A DNA stretch of 64,000 nucleotides, taken from positions 162,023 through 226,022 of the forward strand of contig JACKBV010000007.1 of the NCBI GenBank assembly GCA_020634315.1, given 5' to 3'. The first letter of the stretch is position 1, and every line of letters starts with the position of its first letter. Source of the stretch: Ardenticatenaceae bacterium (GTDB taxonomy: Bacteria > Chloroflexota > Anaerolineae > Promineifilales > Promineifilaceae). A program made the position numbers and the translations under genes. The notes beneath the pieces were generated by a model. The model was not told the origin of the DNA, did not search any database, and saw only the letters and a list, made by a program, of their open reading frames with translations. Positions 26,353 through 35,346 of this stretch are shown piece after piece.

Positions 26353-26766
26353 TCAAGCGGCGGCGATGATGGCCTGGGCAACGGCCGTTTCAATTTCCAA
26401 CCCCTGCCGTAACTGCTCCAACAAAGTCCGCTCCGCCGCAGCCAACCCATTGGCAGACGCCGCCGCCGCCGCAATGCGAAAAGCCACCTCCCGCTGCGCC
26501 GGTGCTAAAATCGCATTCATCGCAGACGTTAAAGTGACCACATCCGCCGCGCCCAGACCATTACTGGTGTCAAAGGCATCAAAAAACTTGCGGGTCGCGC
26601 CGATTTGCAAATCGGCTAATTGTTCATCGTTATACAACTGGGCCATCTCGGCCAGCAACGGGTGATCGGTAAGAAACTCGTCGGCCGTTACCTGATCATC
26701 CGCCATTGATACGGCAAACAAAATTGCCATAATCGCTTCAATTGGTTCTGCAAATTGAATACCCAT
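26353..26766 (-). CDS. TerB-like helical protein
   Basis: 137 residues, all helical, with two internal halves each resembling a TerB acidic metal-binding helix pair: AILFAVSMADDQVTADEF near the start and AAAAASANGLAAAERTLLEQL near the end. Such proteins are linked to tellurite resistance and membrane stress systems, but stand-alone copies are uncharacterised. The ATG at 26766 is preceded by GGAGGATT; the frame extends five codons further. Confidence 0.55.
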   Translation of the reverse strand: MGIQFAEPIEAIMAILFAVSMADDQVTADEFLTDHPLLAEMAQLYNDEQLADLQIGATRKFFDAFDTSNGLGAADVVTLTSAMNAILAPAQREVAFRIAAAAASANGLAAAERTLLEQLRQGLEIETAVAQAIIAAA

Positions 26767-26910
26767 ACCACAATCCTCCAAAACATACCTCTACTTGAAA
26801 ATGTCGTGTGCGTTCACAATGAACGCTGCCAAACGATTCTTTAGAGTATGCGGGAGGAGATACCCTATGACAAGAGGCGCGGCCTAAAATTAACAGCTTT
26901 TTCCCACCAG

Positions 26911-26926
26911 GGAAACGGCCGTTTCC
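26911..26926. repeat. intergenic copy of the iterated palindrome, 16-bp form
   Basis: GGAAACGGCCGTTTCC, a perfect 16-bp palindrome, lies outside any gene between the TPM-like gene's stop and the TerB-like gene's start. Other 16-bp copies are at 20975-20990 and 52306-52321. It represents the window-wide AACGGCCGTT repeat. Confidence 0.9.
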
Positions 26927-26941
26927 CCCACAACACCACCA

Positions 26942-29938
26942 TCATCGCCGCCGACTGCCGCCCATCGAACTGCTGCGCCGCGACGAGCCGCCAGAACTGG
27001 AGCGGCGCGACGAGCTGCTAGAACTGGAGCGGCGGGATGAAGACGAGCTTGACGGCCGGCTGCTGGGGCGATGAGAACTGCGCGACGAAGAGCGCTGGGA
27101 GCTGCGCGACCAACTGCTGCCAGACGACCAGGAAGAGCTGGTTGTTGTCCAGGCAGCCTGACGGCGATGCTGCGCACGACGAATGGCCTCTCTGGCTTTG
27201 CGCTCCGCTTCGTCAGCATCGCGTTGTGCCTCTTGTGCCCGTTGTTTTAGCGCCTGCAACTGTGTGCGCGTCGCCTGCGTAACCTCTCCTTCGCCGGGCA
27301 AAGCAGTTCGCGCCCGCTGCAAAGCGTGGTCTCCGGCCGTACCGGCATCAGATTGGCGACACTGCACTTCGGCGCTTTGCACGGCACGATTGGCCTGACG
27401 GATGGCAGCAAGTGTTTCGTCTCGCAAGCGGTCATAGGAGTGGCGATCATCGCTAATTTGTTTTTTGGCATGGGTGGTGAGGGCGGCAACGGCCGTTAAT
27501 CCCGTCACCATTGCCGTCAAAGCCGCCGCCAACGCCTCATCCTCCAGACGCCCCGCCCCGGCACGGGCGCGGCGTGCCTCGTCCATATTTGTTTGCAAGG
27601 CGTGCAGCATTTCGGCCGTTGACTCTGTTTGCATATGAGGGGGCAGCAGTTCGGCGTCCGCCATAATCGTGTCAAAATCAGTGTCCAAACGCGGCCCCAA
27701 AGCGGCAAGCTCGTTTTGCAATTGATTGATTTGCTGCACCTGCGCGTCAGCCGCCGCATAAGCATCGGTCGCCAATTGACGCGCCGTCGTTTGTGCATGG
27801 ACGGCAGCAATAAACTCGCGCTGCGCCGTAAAGGCGCGTGCCTGTTCCAGATTCGCCGCCGCCTCCGCCAACTTTTGGTCCACATCGGGGCTGATCTTGG
27901 CGTCTTCGGCGTCTCGCAAGCGGACGGCTTTGTCCAATTCGGCCTGGGTGTTGTCCAGGGCAGCGGGAAGGGTGGCAACGGCCGTTTCCACTTCTGCCAA
28001 CCGTGACACCAACGCCTGAAGCTGGCGCTCCACCTGCCGCAAATTAGCGCCAGCCACCACCAACTGCGCTTCCGCATCTGCAAATTGCTGAGTTTCCATG
28101 CTGTTCATGGTCTCGATTGCCGGGAATTGTTCCTGGTGCAAGGCACGCAGCGTCTGTCGCAGCGGCGATAAATCGGCAAGAATATCCTGCCAATTGCCAG
28201 CCGGATACACTTGCAGCGCATTCCAGGCCGGTTCCGCAGTCTCATCCAAATAGCGAGCCGTATCCACCAACCGCGCTTGCATAGCCGTCAACGACTCCTG
28301 GTTAAATTGGTACAACTCACGCCAGGCAACCGTTTGTTGTAATGCACGCTGGCTGTCCGTGTCTAGCTCGTCAATCCAATCATCAGCATCTAAATAATCG
28401 CCCGCCGCAATTTCCTCCTTGATTTGGGCAATGTCCTCACCGATTTCATCCCGATCCCCTTGCAAATGCGCCGGGCGGAATCCTTCGGCCAGGATGGCCG
28501 CGATTTCCGTCTCGCGCTGACCATGTTCTTGTGCGGCGTCAATCAGGTCTTCGACAATTTCCACATCGCGCAATACGGATTCGGCCGTCGCCAATGCACG
28601 CACATAAGCGCCGATTTCCAGGTCATGCTGCGCCGTCGTCAGCCTCTCGTCGATGCCGCCGAGAAGCTGCGTCGGCGTCATCCCAAAAGGGGAGGCAGAC
28701 GCCGCTTCCTCCTCTGCACTCAACCGTGCCTGCTGCGCCTCATCCAGACGCTGCGGCGCGTCTTGCTGCGCCTCCATCAGGGTTGCCACCTGCTCTTCCA
28801 CCTGATCCAGGTATCCCAAGATGCCTTCCTGGTCAACCTCGTCCGGTTTGACAACCATCATCTCTACTTTGAGCGGCATTCCTTGAATTTGACGACTGAT
28901 GTCGCGCAGCTGCGCCACCAATTGGCTCTCTTGTTCGCCGCGTTCTAGCACAACCACCGGATCGAGTAAATCGCGCAGTTCCGCCTCGGTTAAATTGCGA
29001 ATGCGCGGACTGCTGCCAACCAATGAAAGGTAAAGCGTTTCCCAACGGCGCACTTGCTCTTCCAGTTCGATTTGCTGCGCTTCGTCGCTTTGCAGATTGC
29101 GCCGCAGGTCAAAAGCGGCGTAAAAGGCTTGCTGACATTGTGCCAGCCAACCGCGCACAGACTCGTCACGCGCTGGCTCATGTTTGCCGCCATATGCAAC
29201 GAAAACCTGGTAAAGGGTTGCATCTTCTGGCTTACTGCCAGCGATGAGCTGCTCCAGAGCCAGCAGCAAATTGGCAATCCCTTGCTGCAAACGGGCTAAT
29301 TGCTCTTGTAATTCTTTGCGGCGGCGTGCGCGGCGCTGCGCGGGCACAACCAGTTGGCGATAGGTGACGTACCCACCCGCTCCCAATGCGCCAGCGCCAA
29401 TTAATGCGCCCATCCCCAGCAGGACGGGGCTGGGCGGCGGGTTATTGATGCTGTAACTTTGCTCAACGGCCGTTACAAACGCCGTCGTCGCGTCCCCCCC
29501 TTGGATAGCCTGCCGCATCTCGTTTTTGAGACGGGTAACGGCCGTTTCCTCTTGATCCAACGGCGTGTCATAAAGCAGTTCGCCATAAGTCAGCGTTGTT
29601 GACCATCCCGCATTGCTGGCTGTCGTCGCCTCAAAGGCCAACACATTCTTCTCAAAAATAGTGCCATTGCGATAGCCTTCTGCCGTCTCAATCTGGTCTA
29701 GCTGAGAAAACCATTCATCTTCATTAGCCGACGGCGTATCGGTCAGGTAAACAAAGATACGCACGCCTTCATCGGCCCATGGCTGCGCCGCCTGACAAAC
29801 GGCCGTTTGGTCAACCGCCAGCGTCGTGTCCAGGCGAAAATCAACATGACTACATGAAGATTGCGCTTGCACCGGGCGAATCAGCCAGGCCAGACTCAAA
29901 AACAGCAGTCCAAGCAACCACACCAGTTTATGCTTCAT
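26942..29938 (-). CDS. TPM-domain-like exported protein with long coiled coil and Ser/Arg-rich tail
   Basis: 998 residues. A signal peptide (1-26, ending VQAQ) precedes a TPM/YgcG-like domain (about 30-165; DEGVRIFVYLTDTP and YGELLYDTPLDQEETAVTRLKNEMRQAIQGGD). One transmembrane helix follows (about 172-197). Then comes about 700 residues of Gln/Glu/Ala-rich coiled coil in the cytoplasm. The last 70 residues are almost only Ser and Arg. Ordinary TPM proteins have a short Ser/Gly tail; the basic tail here could bind nucleic acid or membrane. The ATG at 29938 overlaps the end of the GNAT gene by 11 bases. Confidence 0.6.
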   Translation of the reverse strand: MKHKLVWLLGLLFLSLAWLIRPVQAQSSCSHVDFRLDTTLAVDQTAVCQAAQPWADEGVRIFVYLTDTPSANEDEWFSQLDQIETAEGYRNGTIFEKNVLAFEATTASNAGWSTTLTYGELLYDTPLDQEETAVTRLKNEMRQAIQGGDATTAFVTAVEQSYSINNPPPSPVLLGMGALIGAGALGAGGYVTYRQLVVPAQRRARRRKELQEQLARLQQGIANLLLALEQLIAGSKPEDATLYQVFVAYGGKHEPARDESVRGWLAQCQQAFYAAFDLRRNLQSDEAQQIELEEQVRRWETLYLSLVGSSPRIRNLTEAELRDLLDPVVVLERGEQESQLVAQLRDISRQIQGMPLKVEMMVVKPDEVDQEGILGYLDQVEEQVATLMEAQQDAPQRLDEAQQARLSAEEEAASASPFGMTPTQLLGGIDERLTTAQHDLEIGAYVRALATAESVLRDVEIVEDLIDAAQEHGQRETEIAAILAEGFRPAHLQGDRDEIGEDIAQIKEEIAAGDYLDADDWIDELDTDSQRALQQTVAWRELYQFNQESLTAMQARLVDTARYLDETAEPAWNALQVYPAGNWQDILADLSPLRQTLRALHQEQFPAIETMNSMETQQFADAEAQLVVAGANLRQVERQLQALVSRLAEVETAVATLPAALDNTQAELDKAVRLRDAEDAKISPDVDQKLAEAAANLEQARAFTAQREFIAAVHAQTTARQLATDAYAAADAQVQQINQLQNELAALGPRLDTDFDTIMADAELLPPHMQTESTAEMLHALQTNMDEARRARAGAGRLEDEALAAALTAMVTGLTAVAALTTHAKKQISDDRHSYDRLRDETLAAIRQANRAVQSAEVQCRQSDAGTAGDHALQRARTALPGEGEVTQATRTQLQALKQRAQEAQRDADEAERKAREAIRRAQHRRQAAWTTTSSSWSSGSSWSRSSQRSSSRSSHRPSSRPSSSSSSRRSSSSSSSRRSSSGGSSRRSSSMGGSRRR

Positions 29939-30548
29939 CGTACTCTCCCAAAGGGAAGGCATCGGCCGATAGCCTCCCATAACCTGCCAACCAATCTTGT
30001 TTGAGCAGGGCATAGATGTACAAATCATGAAACTCGCCGCGCCAAAATCCATATTCGCGCAGCAATCCTTCTTGTTGGAAGCCCAGTTTGGTCAACAATG
30101 CTCGTGACGGTGTATTTTCAGGCAGCACCAACGCCTCCAGGCGATGTAACTGCATCTGGGTTAAACCAAAATTGATAACGGCCGTTAACGCCTCACTCAT
30201 CAACCCCTGCCGCCAATAGCTGCGATGCAGTTCATAGCCAATTGCCGCCTGGTGAAACGCGGGACGCCAACTCACATACCCACAAGAACCAATCAACAAA
30301 TTATTGTCGCGGCGAGCCACAGCCCAACGCAGCGTGCGCCGATGCCGAAAATTGGCGTCTATCTGACGGATGCGCTGGTGTGCCTGCTCCATATCCGTGA
30401 ACGTGTCAATGCCAAAATTCCGGGCAACGGCATCGTCGGACAACACGTCGAACAAGGCAAACGCGTCTAATGGCCCCATCCGGCGCAGGCGCAGGCGAGG
30501 GGTCATTATTTCGGGAAACTCACTGAATACGGCCGTTATGACATCCAT
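29928..30548 (-). CDS. GNAT N-acetyltransferase, RimJ/RimL-like
   Basis: 206 residues. Begins TPRLRLRRMGPLDAFALFDVLSDDAVARNFG, with the acetyl-CoA loop region YWRQGLMSEALTAVINFGLTQMQLHRLEALVLPENTPSRALLTKLGFQQEGLLREY, diagnostic of RimJ/RimL-type acetyltransferases that modify protein N-termini or small amines. Its ATG directly abuts the stop codon of the SDR gene and its end overlaps the TPM-like gene, so the three are probably one operon. Confidence 0.85.
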   Translation of the reverse strand: MDVITAVFSEFPEIMTPRLRLRRMGPLDAFALFDVLSDDAVARNFGIDTFTDMEQAHQRIRQIDANFRHRRTLRWAVARRDNNLLIGSCGYVSWRPAFHQAAIGYELHRSYWRQGLMSEALTAVINFGLTQMQLHRLEALVLPENTPSRALLTKLGFQQEGLLREYGFWRGEFHDLYIYALLKQDWLAGYGRLSADAFPLGEYDEA

Positions 30549-31406
30549 CTACAATCCAGTCAATTCCGCACTAACCGCCCATAATCGCTGCGCAGCCGCT
30601 TCATCATACGACGCAGACGACGACTTTTGCGGCTTCTTGCGTGTAAAGTATTTCCCACTCACACCGTCCACCGCAGCCGACGATGCCAGATAAATCGACG
30701 TTTCTGCACCCTTTTCCGGGCTGAGCGCAAAAGGACGCATCAAGACCATGGTCAAACGCGCCAGCAATCCATTGTTTTTGGCGAAATTGCTGCCGACAAA
30801 GCCAGGATGCAGACAGTTGGCGGTTACGCCGGTTCCCGCCAGCCGCCGCGCCAATTCATAGGTAAACATCACATTTGCCAATTTCGACATACTATACGCG
30901 GCAAATACTCGGTAGTTTTGGCGCAGCTGCAAATCATCAAAAGCGATCTGCCCCCCATAATGCGCACCCGAAGAGACATTGACAATACGTGCCGGAGCAC
31001 TAGCCTTCAAGGTATCCAACAGCAAATTGGTCAGCAAGAAGTAATTCAAATGGTTCAAGGCAAAGGTCATCTCTAAACCATCCACCGTTTCCTGCCGCTG
31101 CATAAAAATAGCGCCAGCATTATTGACCAAAACATGCAGGCGATCATATTTTGCGTGGAAATCTGTCACAAGCTGGCGAATGCTGGCCTGCGAGGAGAGA
31201 TCGGCCAGGAGCAACGTTACCTGCCCATTGCCGCTTTGATGGCGCACATCGGCCAGGGCAGCTGCGCCCCGCTCGGCGTTACGCGCCACCATCACCACCG
31301 TCGCTCCCATCCGTGCCAATGCCAATGCTGTCTCTTTACCAATACCGGCGTTAGCACCGGTTACCATACAAATTTTTCCTTGCATATTCATTTTGTTGTC
31401 ATCCAT
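30549..31406 (-). CDS. short-chain dehydrogenase/reductase, retinol-dehydrogenase-like
   Basis: 285 residues. NAD(P)-binding motif TGANAGIGKETALALA, structural NNAG, catalytic Ser in VNVSSGAH and YSMSKLAN (YxxxK). The long Rossmann-type spacing and DGLEMTFALNHLNYFLLT resemble the retinol dehydrogenase/WW-domain oxidoreductase branch of SDRs; substrate unknown. First gene of the SDR-GNAT-TPM group. Start ATG at 31406, with in-frame ATGs at residues 6 and 8 as alternatives. Confidence 0.88.
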   Translation of the reverse strand: MDDNKMNMQGKICMVTGANAGIGKETALALARMGATVVMVARNAERGAAALADVRHQSGNGQVTLLLADLSSQASIRQLVTDFHAKYDRLHVLVNNAGAIFMQRQETVDGLEMTFALNHLNYFLLTNLLLDTLKASAPARIVNVSSGAHYGGQIAFDDLQLRQNYRVFAAYSMSKLANVMFTYELARRLAGTGVTANCLHPGFVGSNFAKNNGLLARLTMVLMRPFALSPEKGAETSIYLASSAAVDGVSGKYFTRKKPQKSSSASYDEAAAQRLWAVSAELTGL

Positions 31407-31467
31407 GATCCTGTTTTGTTAATGGCAGCCACGAAGCGCTGCGTTATTAACTTTCGGGTTTATCTCA

Positions 31468-31500
31468 ATCCTCCCGGAGGTTTCGAACCTCCGGGAGGAT
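31468..31500. repeat. perfect 15-bp hairpin of the CTCCCGGAGG family
   Basis: ATCCTCCCGGAGGTT (31468-31482) and its exact complement (31486-31500) with a TCG loop. It shares the arm sequence of the 58-bp elements but lacks their centre. It lies between two minus-strand genes and could act as a weak terminator or mRNA end; no U-run is present. Confidence 0.75.
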
Positions 31501-31525
31501 CATGTTGTTTACGCACGCACGAACG

Positions 31526-32791
31526 CTAAGCAAGCCAGTCTAACAAGCGCAAACCGGTAATTGCCATAGGTAAAAACCACGGCCGTTTCCGGTAATAAAA
31601 CTTGCGTTGATGTGGCAATTCCAAAAATGGGCTGTGCGTTTTTTGTCTGGAGAGTAACAGCCCCAACTCCGTGCCTAGATAGGTTGCCATTGCTACACCA
31701 TACCCATTGTAACCCAGGGCATAATGCACACCTGCGCCTCGACCCAGGCGCGGCAATCCATCAAACGTCATTCCCAATTGCCCACTCCAGGAATGGGTAA
31801 TGGGTATATCGCGCAGCATGGGGAATGTTTTCGCCATTTGCGTGCAGAGATATTTTGCGCTGTCAATCGGGTCGCCATCCAGCGTCCAATGAGTACGGCC
31901 GCTTAGCAAGAGGCGTCCATCAGGCGTCAGGCGGAAATAATGGAGGGAACGGCGCGAATCGAAAAAAGCACGGCCGTTGGGGGATAATGCTTCTTGTTGG
32001 GCAGGGGGCAGCGGCTCGGTCACAATGCTGTAGTTGCCGACGGGAATAGTGGTGGTGCGTAACGGCCGTATCAAGCCATCCGTATACCCATTTGTCGCCA
32101 ACACCACTTCCTGCGCCTGCACCATCCCCTGGCTGGTATACAAATTAAAGCCATGCGGCAGCCATTCTACACGCGTCACACGGGCATTCTCGCAAATTTT
32201 TGCGCCATAACGCCGGGCGACCTGCGCCAACCCATACGCATATGCAGCGGGATTCAGGGTCGCGCCCCACTCATCAACCACGCCGCCATAATACCTGTCG
32301 CTGCCTATTTCCTCGCGCAACGCCGCTGCCGACAAGACCTGCATTTGATGACCAAGCCGCTCAGCAAACCAGTCAGCCTGCGCCTGTAAGGAGGCCACAT
32401 GGCGCGGTTTCAGCGCCAATGTGATGTGCCCTCGACGCCGGAAATCGCAGGCCAGCCCTTCATCGGCGATGATTTCCCCGACAAGATCGACGGCATCCAA
32501 TGCCGCCCGCCAGATAGGCTGCGTCAGTTCAGCGCCACGACGCCGGAAGAATCTCTGTATGGCTTGTTTATTGCCGGTGGTCACAATGCCACTGTTGCGC
32601 GAACTGGCACCCCACCCGACTGTGTATCGCTCTAACACCACCACATTGATGTTCGCCCGCGCCAACACGCGTGCGGCATTGAGACCGGTATACCCACCGC
32701 CAATGACAGCCACGTCTGTTACAGCGGGGAGTTCCATCTGCGGAAGCTCAGGCCGAGGCAAGGTATCAGTCCAAAATGGCGCGGTTTTCAT
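31526..32791 (-). CDS. FAD-dependent amine/amino-acid oxidoreductase (DAO family)
   Basis: About 421 residues. FAD motif DVAVIGGGYTGLNAARVLARANINVVVLE followed by GWGASSRNSGIV, typical of DadA/PuuB/glycine-oxidase-type DAO enzymes, and a C-terminal HSWSGQLGMTFDGLPRLG and YALGYNGYGVAMATYLG flavin-contact segment. It probably oxidises an amino acid or polyamine; substrate unassigned. ATG at 32791 starts immediately after the preceding gene's stop (4-base gap). The longer frame to 32950 lies inside that gene. Confidence 0.82.
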   Translation of the reverse strand: MKTAPFWTDTLPRPELPQMELPAVTDVAVIGGGYTGLNAARVLARANINVVVLERYTVGWGASSRNSGIVTTGNKQAIQRFFRRRGAELTQPIWRAALDAVDLVGEIIADEGLACDFRRRGHITLALKPRHVASLQAQADWFAERLGHQMQVLSAAALREEIGSDRYYGGVVDEWGATLNPAAYAYGLAQVARRYGAKICENARVTRVEWLPHGFNLYTSQGMVQAQEVVLATNGYTDGLIRPLRTTTIPVGNYSIVTEPLPPAQQEALSPNGRAFFDSRRSLHYFRLTPDGRLLLSGRTHWTLDGDPIDSAKYLCTQMAKTFPMLRDIPITHSWSGQLGMTFDGLPRLGRGAGVHYALGYNGYGVAMATYLGTELGLLLSRQKTHSPFLELPHQRKFYYRKRPWFLPMAITGLRLLDWLA

Positions 32792-32795
32792 ACGA

Positions 32796-33704
32796 CTACA
32801 TCGACAAGGAGCGATAACGAATGAAGGTGTATTGTGTAACTGGTTTTTGCTGTGGTTTGCCACAACTGGCAAGCAAGCCGGGGAAAACGGCCGTTTCCCT
32901 GCCCACGACGACTTCATGCTGCCCACCGACAGCATCGACAAAGCGCACACTCACATCGTCACCAGTCGGCACAGTTGCCACATGACGAAAGAATGAGAGC
33001 TGCGTCTGCCCCGTTTCCCGGCGCAAAAAGTAATCAGCCGCCTGTTCCGGTTCCTGGTAACAGGTACGCCCCCGGTAAAATGGGAGGGCGATTTGCTGCT
33101 GCTGTACGGCCGTTACCAATTCCGGCACATCGGCCACCTGCATCCGGCTGTAAAACGTGCCATCGGGAAATGTCAGCACATTGGGCGCGTAGCGGTGTCC
33201 ACCCACATGCGTCGTCTGCCAGGCGGCACGCCCCACCTCTGCTTGCAACTCGCGGTAAACGGCCGCACCAAACAGCGCACAACATTGATCCCGCTTGCCA
33301 TTGGTGCAAACCAAAAACAGCGGCTCTGTCCAGAGGTACGGCGCATAATGCGCTGCACCGGCCACAATCGCCGGCACATCCAAATCGAAGAGGGCTTCGT
33401 AGCGATCAAGCGCAAAGCGATAGAGGCGCGGCGCATCTTTATCGACAACGGCAACAAAAAAGGTGAGATGGGCGTCGGGAAGCTGGCGGATGAATTGGAG
33501 GCGGCTGTGGGGAACGGCCGTTGCCACCCCCTCCAGCCACGCCTGCACATCTAACGGCAGTTCGTTTTCGGCCGTTGCCTTCGAGCCCCATGGTCGATTG
33601 TACTCCAGCAAAAGCCAGACATCGGCCGTCAAGGCCTGCCCATAAATCGGTTCAGCTAATTCCTGCGAAACAATGCTGCAAAAATGGTCATCCATGTCCC
33701 CCAT
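32796..33704 (-). CDS. sucrase/ferredoxin-like [2Fe-2S] family protein
   Basis: 302 residues of the Suc_Fer-like family, which is related to thioredoxin-like ferredoxins. Signature segments are LVCTNGKRDQCCALFG (paired Cys ligands) and THVGGHRYAPNVLTFPDG (HxGGHR...N). A second half FVDAVGGQHEVVVGRETAVFPGLLASCGKP follows. It may bind a [2Fe-2S] cluster, and the molecular role is not established. It begins 12 bases downstream of hemL's stop and may be cotranscribed with it and with the DAO enzyme. Confidence 0.8.
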   Translation of the reverse strand: MGDMDDHFCSIVSQELAEPIYGQALTADVWLLLEYNRPWGSKATAENELPLDVQAWLEGVATAVPHSRLQFIRQLPDAHLTFFVAVVDKDAPRLYRFALDRYEALFDLDVPAIVAGAAHYAPYLWTEPLFLVCTNGKRDQCCALFGAAVYRELQAEVGRAAWQTTHVGGHRYAPNVLTFPDGTFYSRMQVADVPELVTAVQQQQIALPFYRGRTCYQEPEQAADYFLRRETGQTQLSFFRHVATVPTGDDVSVRFVDAVGGQHEVVVGRETAVFPGLLASCGKPQQKPVTQYTFIRYRSLSM

Positions 33705-33716
33705 TATACCGCAGCA

Positions 33717-35003
33717 TTATTTAGCTGCCGCAAATGCCTTTTCTGCCGCCGCAATTGTCGCCTCGATTTCGGCCGTGCCGTGCGCCGTACTCAAAAAACC
33801 AGCCTCAAACTGCGATGGAGCCACATACACCCCATTCGCCAACATCGCCTGAAAATAACGCGCAAAGCGGCTCGTATCCGCCTTGCTCGCTGTCGCCCAA
33901 TTTGTCACCGGCTCCTCGGCAAAAAAGAGGCCAAACATTGTGCCAAGGCGATTCTGCTGAATCGGCACACCCGCCCGCCGTGCTGCATCCGCCAAACCCG
34001 CCATCAACTGCGTGCCCGCAGCTTCCAGGCCATCCCATACCCCTGGCTGACGCAGCATCTTCAGCGTCTCAATCCCCGCCGTCATCGCCAATGGATTGCC
34101 GGACAACGTGCCCGCCTGATACATAGGCCCAACTGGAGCCACCATCTCCATAATGTCGCGCCGCCCGCCATATGCACCCACCGGCAGCCCGCCACCAATC
34201 ACCTTGCCCAACGCCGTAATATCTGGCTTAATGCCATACAACGTTTGCGCACCACCAGGATGCACACGGAAGCCGGTCATCACTTCATCGAAAATGAGCA
34301 GCGCACCGTCGCCAGCCGTTACATCACGCAGCCCGGCCAAAAAGCCTGCCACTGGCGCAACCATGCCCATATTGCCAGCCACCGGCTCGACAATCACCGC
34401 CGCAATTTGCCCAGGGAACTGCTCAAAGAGCTGACGCACCGCCTCCACATCATTGTAGGGCGCTGTGAGCGTATCGGCGGTTGTCGCCGCTGGCACGCCC
34501 GGTGAATCAGGCAGCCCCAACGTCGCCACCCCCGATCCAGCCTGCACCAACAACATATCCGCATGTCCGTGATAGTTGCCCTGGAATTTGACAATTTTAC
34601 TGCGCCCGGTGAAAGCACGCGCCAGCCGCAGGGCGCTCATTGTCGCTTCCGTACCGGAATTGACAAAGCGCACCATTTCGATATTGGGCATCAACGCCAT
34701 CACCTGCCGCGCCAACTCGTTTTCCAAGGGGCTGGGTGCGCCATAGCTTGTACCGCGTGCCGCCGCCGCTTGCAGCGCAGCCACCACCTGTGGCTGTGCA
34801 TGCCCCAAAATCAGTGGCCCCCACGAGAGGACGTAATCAATGTAGCGATTGCCATCCACATCAACCAGATATGCACCCGCCGCATGATCAATAAAAATAG
34901 GCTGCCCGCCTACCGCCCGAAATGCCCGCACCGGGGAATCCACGCCGCCGGGCAGCAGTTCTTTCGCTTCCGCAAACAGTTCCACAGATTTTTGAATGTT
35001 CAT
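33717..35003 (-). CDS. hemL: glutamate-1-semialdehyde 2,1-aminomutase
   Basis: 428 residues. PLP enzyme converting glutamate-1-semialdehyde to 5-aminolevulinate, the second step of the C5 haem pathway. Landmarks: LPGGVDSPVRAF, NSGTEATMSALRLARAFTGR, FDEVMTGFRV and the PLP Lys in DITALGKVIGGGLPVGAYGG, plus PMYQAGTLSGNPLAM. It is separated from the other hem genes by the VapBC-type pair. Confidence 0.97.
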   Translation of the reverse strand: MNIQKSVELFAEAKELLPGGVDSPVRAFRAVGGQPIFIDHAAGAYLVDVDGNRYIDYVLSWGPLILGHAQPQVVAALQAAAARGTSYGAPSPLENELARQVMALMPNIEMVRFVNSGTEATMSALRLARAFTGRSKIVKFQGNYHGHADMLLVQAGSGVATLGLPDSPGVPAATTADTLTAPYNDVEAVRQLFEQFPGQIAAVIVEPVAGNMGMVAPVAGFLAGLRDVTAGDGALLIFDEVMTGFRVHPGGAQTLYGIKPDITALGKVIGGGLPVGAYGGRRDIMEMVAPVGPMYQAGTLSGNPLAMTAGIETLKMLRQPGVWDGLEAAGTQLMAGLADAARRAGVPIQQNRLGTMFGLFFAEEPVTNWATASKADTSRFARYFQAMLANGVYVAPSQFEAGFLSTAHGTAEIEATIAAAEKAFAAAK

Positions 35004-35027
35004 ACAATCTCCAAATAGTCAACTTCC

Positions 35028-35036
35028 TGTTATAAT
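35028..35036 (+). promoter_or_regulatory. extended -10 promoter for the toxin-antitoxin pair
   Basis: TGT followed by TATAAT (35031-35036) is an extended -10 element; no clear -35. The antitoxin ATG at 35092 has GAGG at about 35082. Confidence 0.5.
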
Positions 35037-35091
35037 TTCTGATGTAATGTGTTTAATCCGCAAAAATTAGATTCGCATACCGAGGTTTACA

Positions 35092-35346
35092 ATGCTTGTA
35101 AAAGTTGGTCAAAGAGGGCAAGTCACCATACCAAAATCCATTCGGCAAAAGCTAGGCATAGAACCGGGTGACAACCTGGTGATTCTGTTCAAAAGCAATG
35201 AAATCGTCCTCCAGCCTGTCACCGAAACAATTTTCGATCTGGTAGGAAATATCCCTGTTCCCCCAGAAGGCCCCTATACCATTGAGGCTTTACGGGAAGC
35301 TTCTGCCAAATATATCGCCGAACACGTGCTTGACACCGATGAATGA
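35092..35346 (+). CDS. AbrB/SpoVT-type antitoxin (VapB-like)
   Basis: 84 residues. Swapped-hairpin AbrB fold: VKVGQRGQVTIPKSIRQKLGIEPGDNLVILFKSNEIVLQPV at the N-terminus binds DNA and autorepresses the pair; the C-terminal part (FDLVGNIPVPPEGPYTIEALREASAKYIAEHV) would wrap the toxin. Its stop overlaps the toxin start by eight bases, the usual coupling for type II toxin-antitoxin genes. Confidence 0.88.
   Translation: MLVKVGQRGQVTIPKSIRQKLGIEPGDNLVILFKSNEIVLQPVTETIFDLVGNIPVPPEGPYTIEALREASAKYIAEHVLDTDE

Noticed and set aside
35282..35338. Upstream extension of the PIN toxin
   Set aside because: It lies inside the antitoxin coding sequence and adds residues foreign to the PIN fold; the overlap start at 35339 is the usual arrangement.
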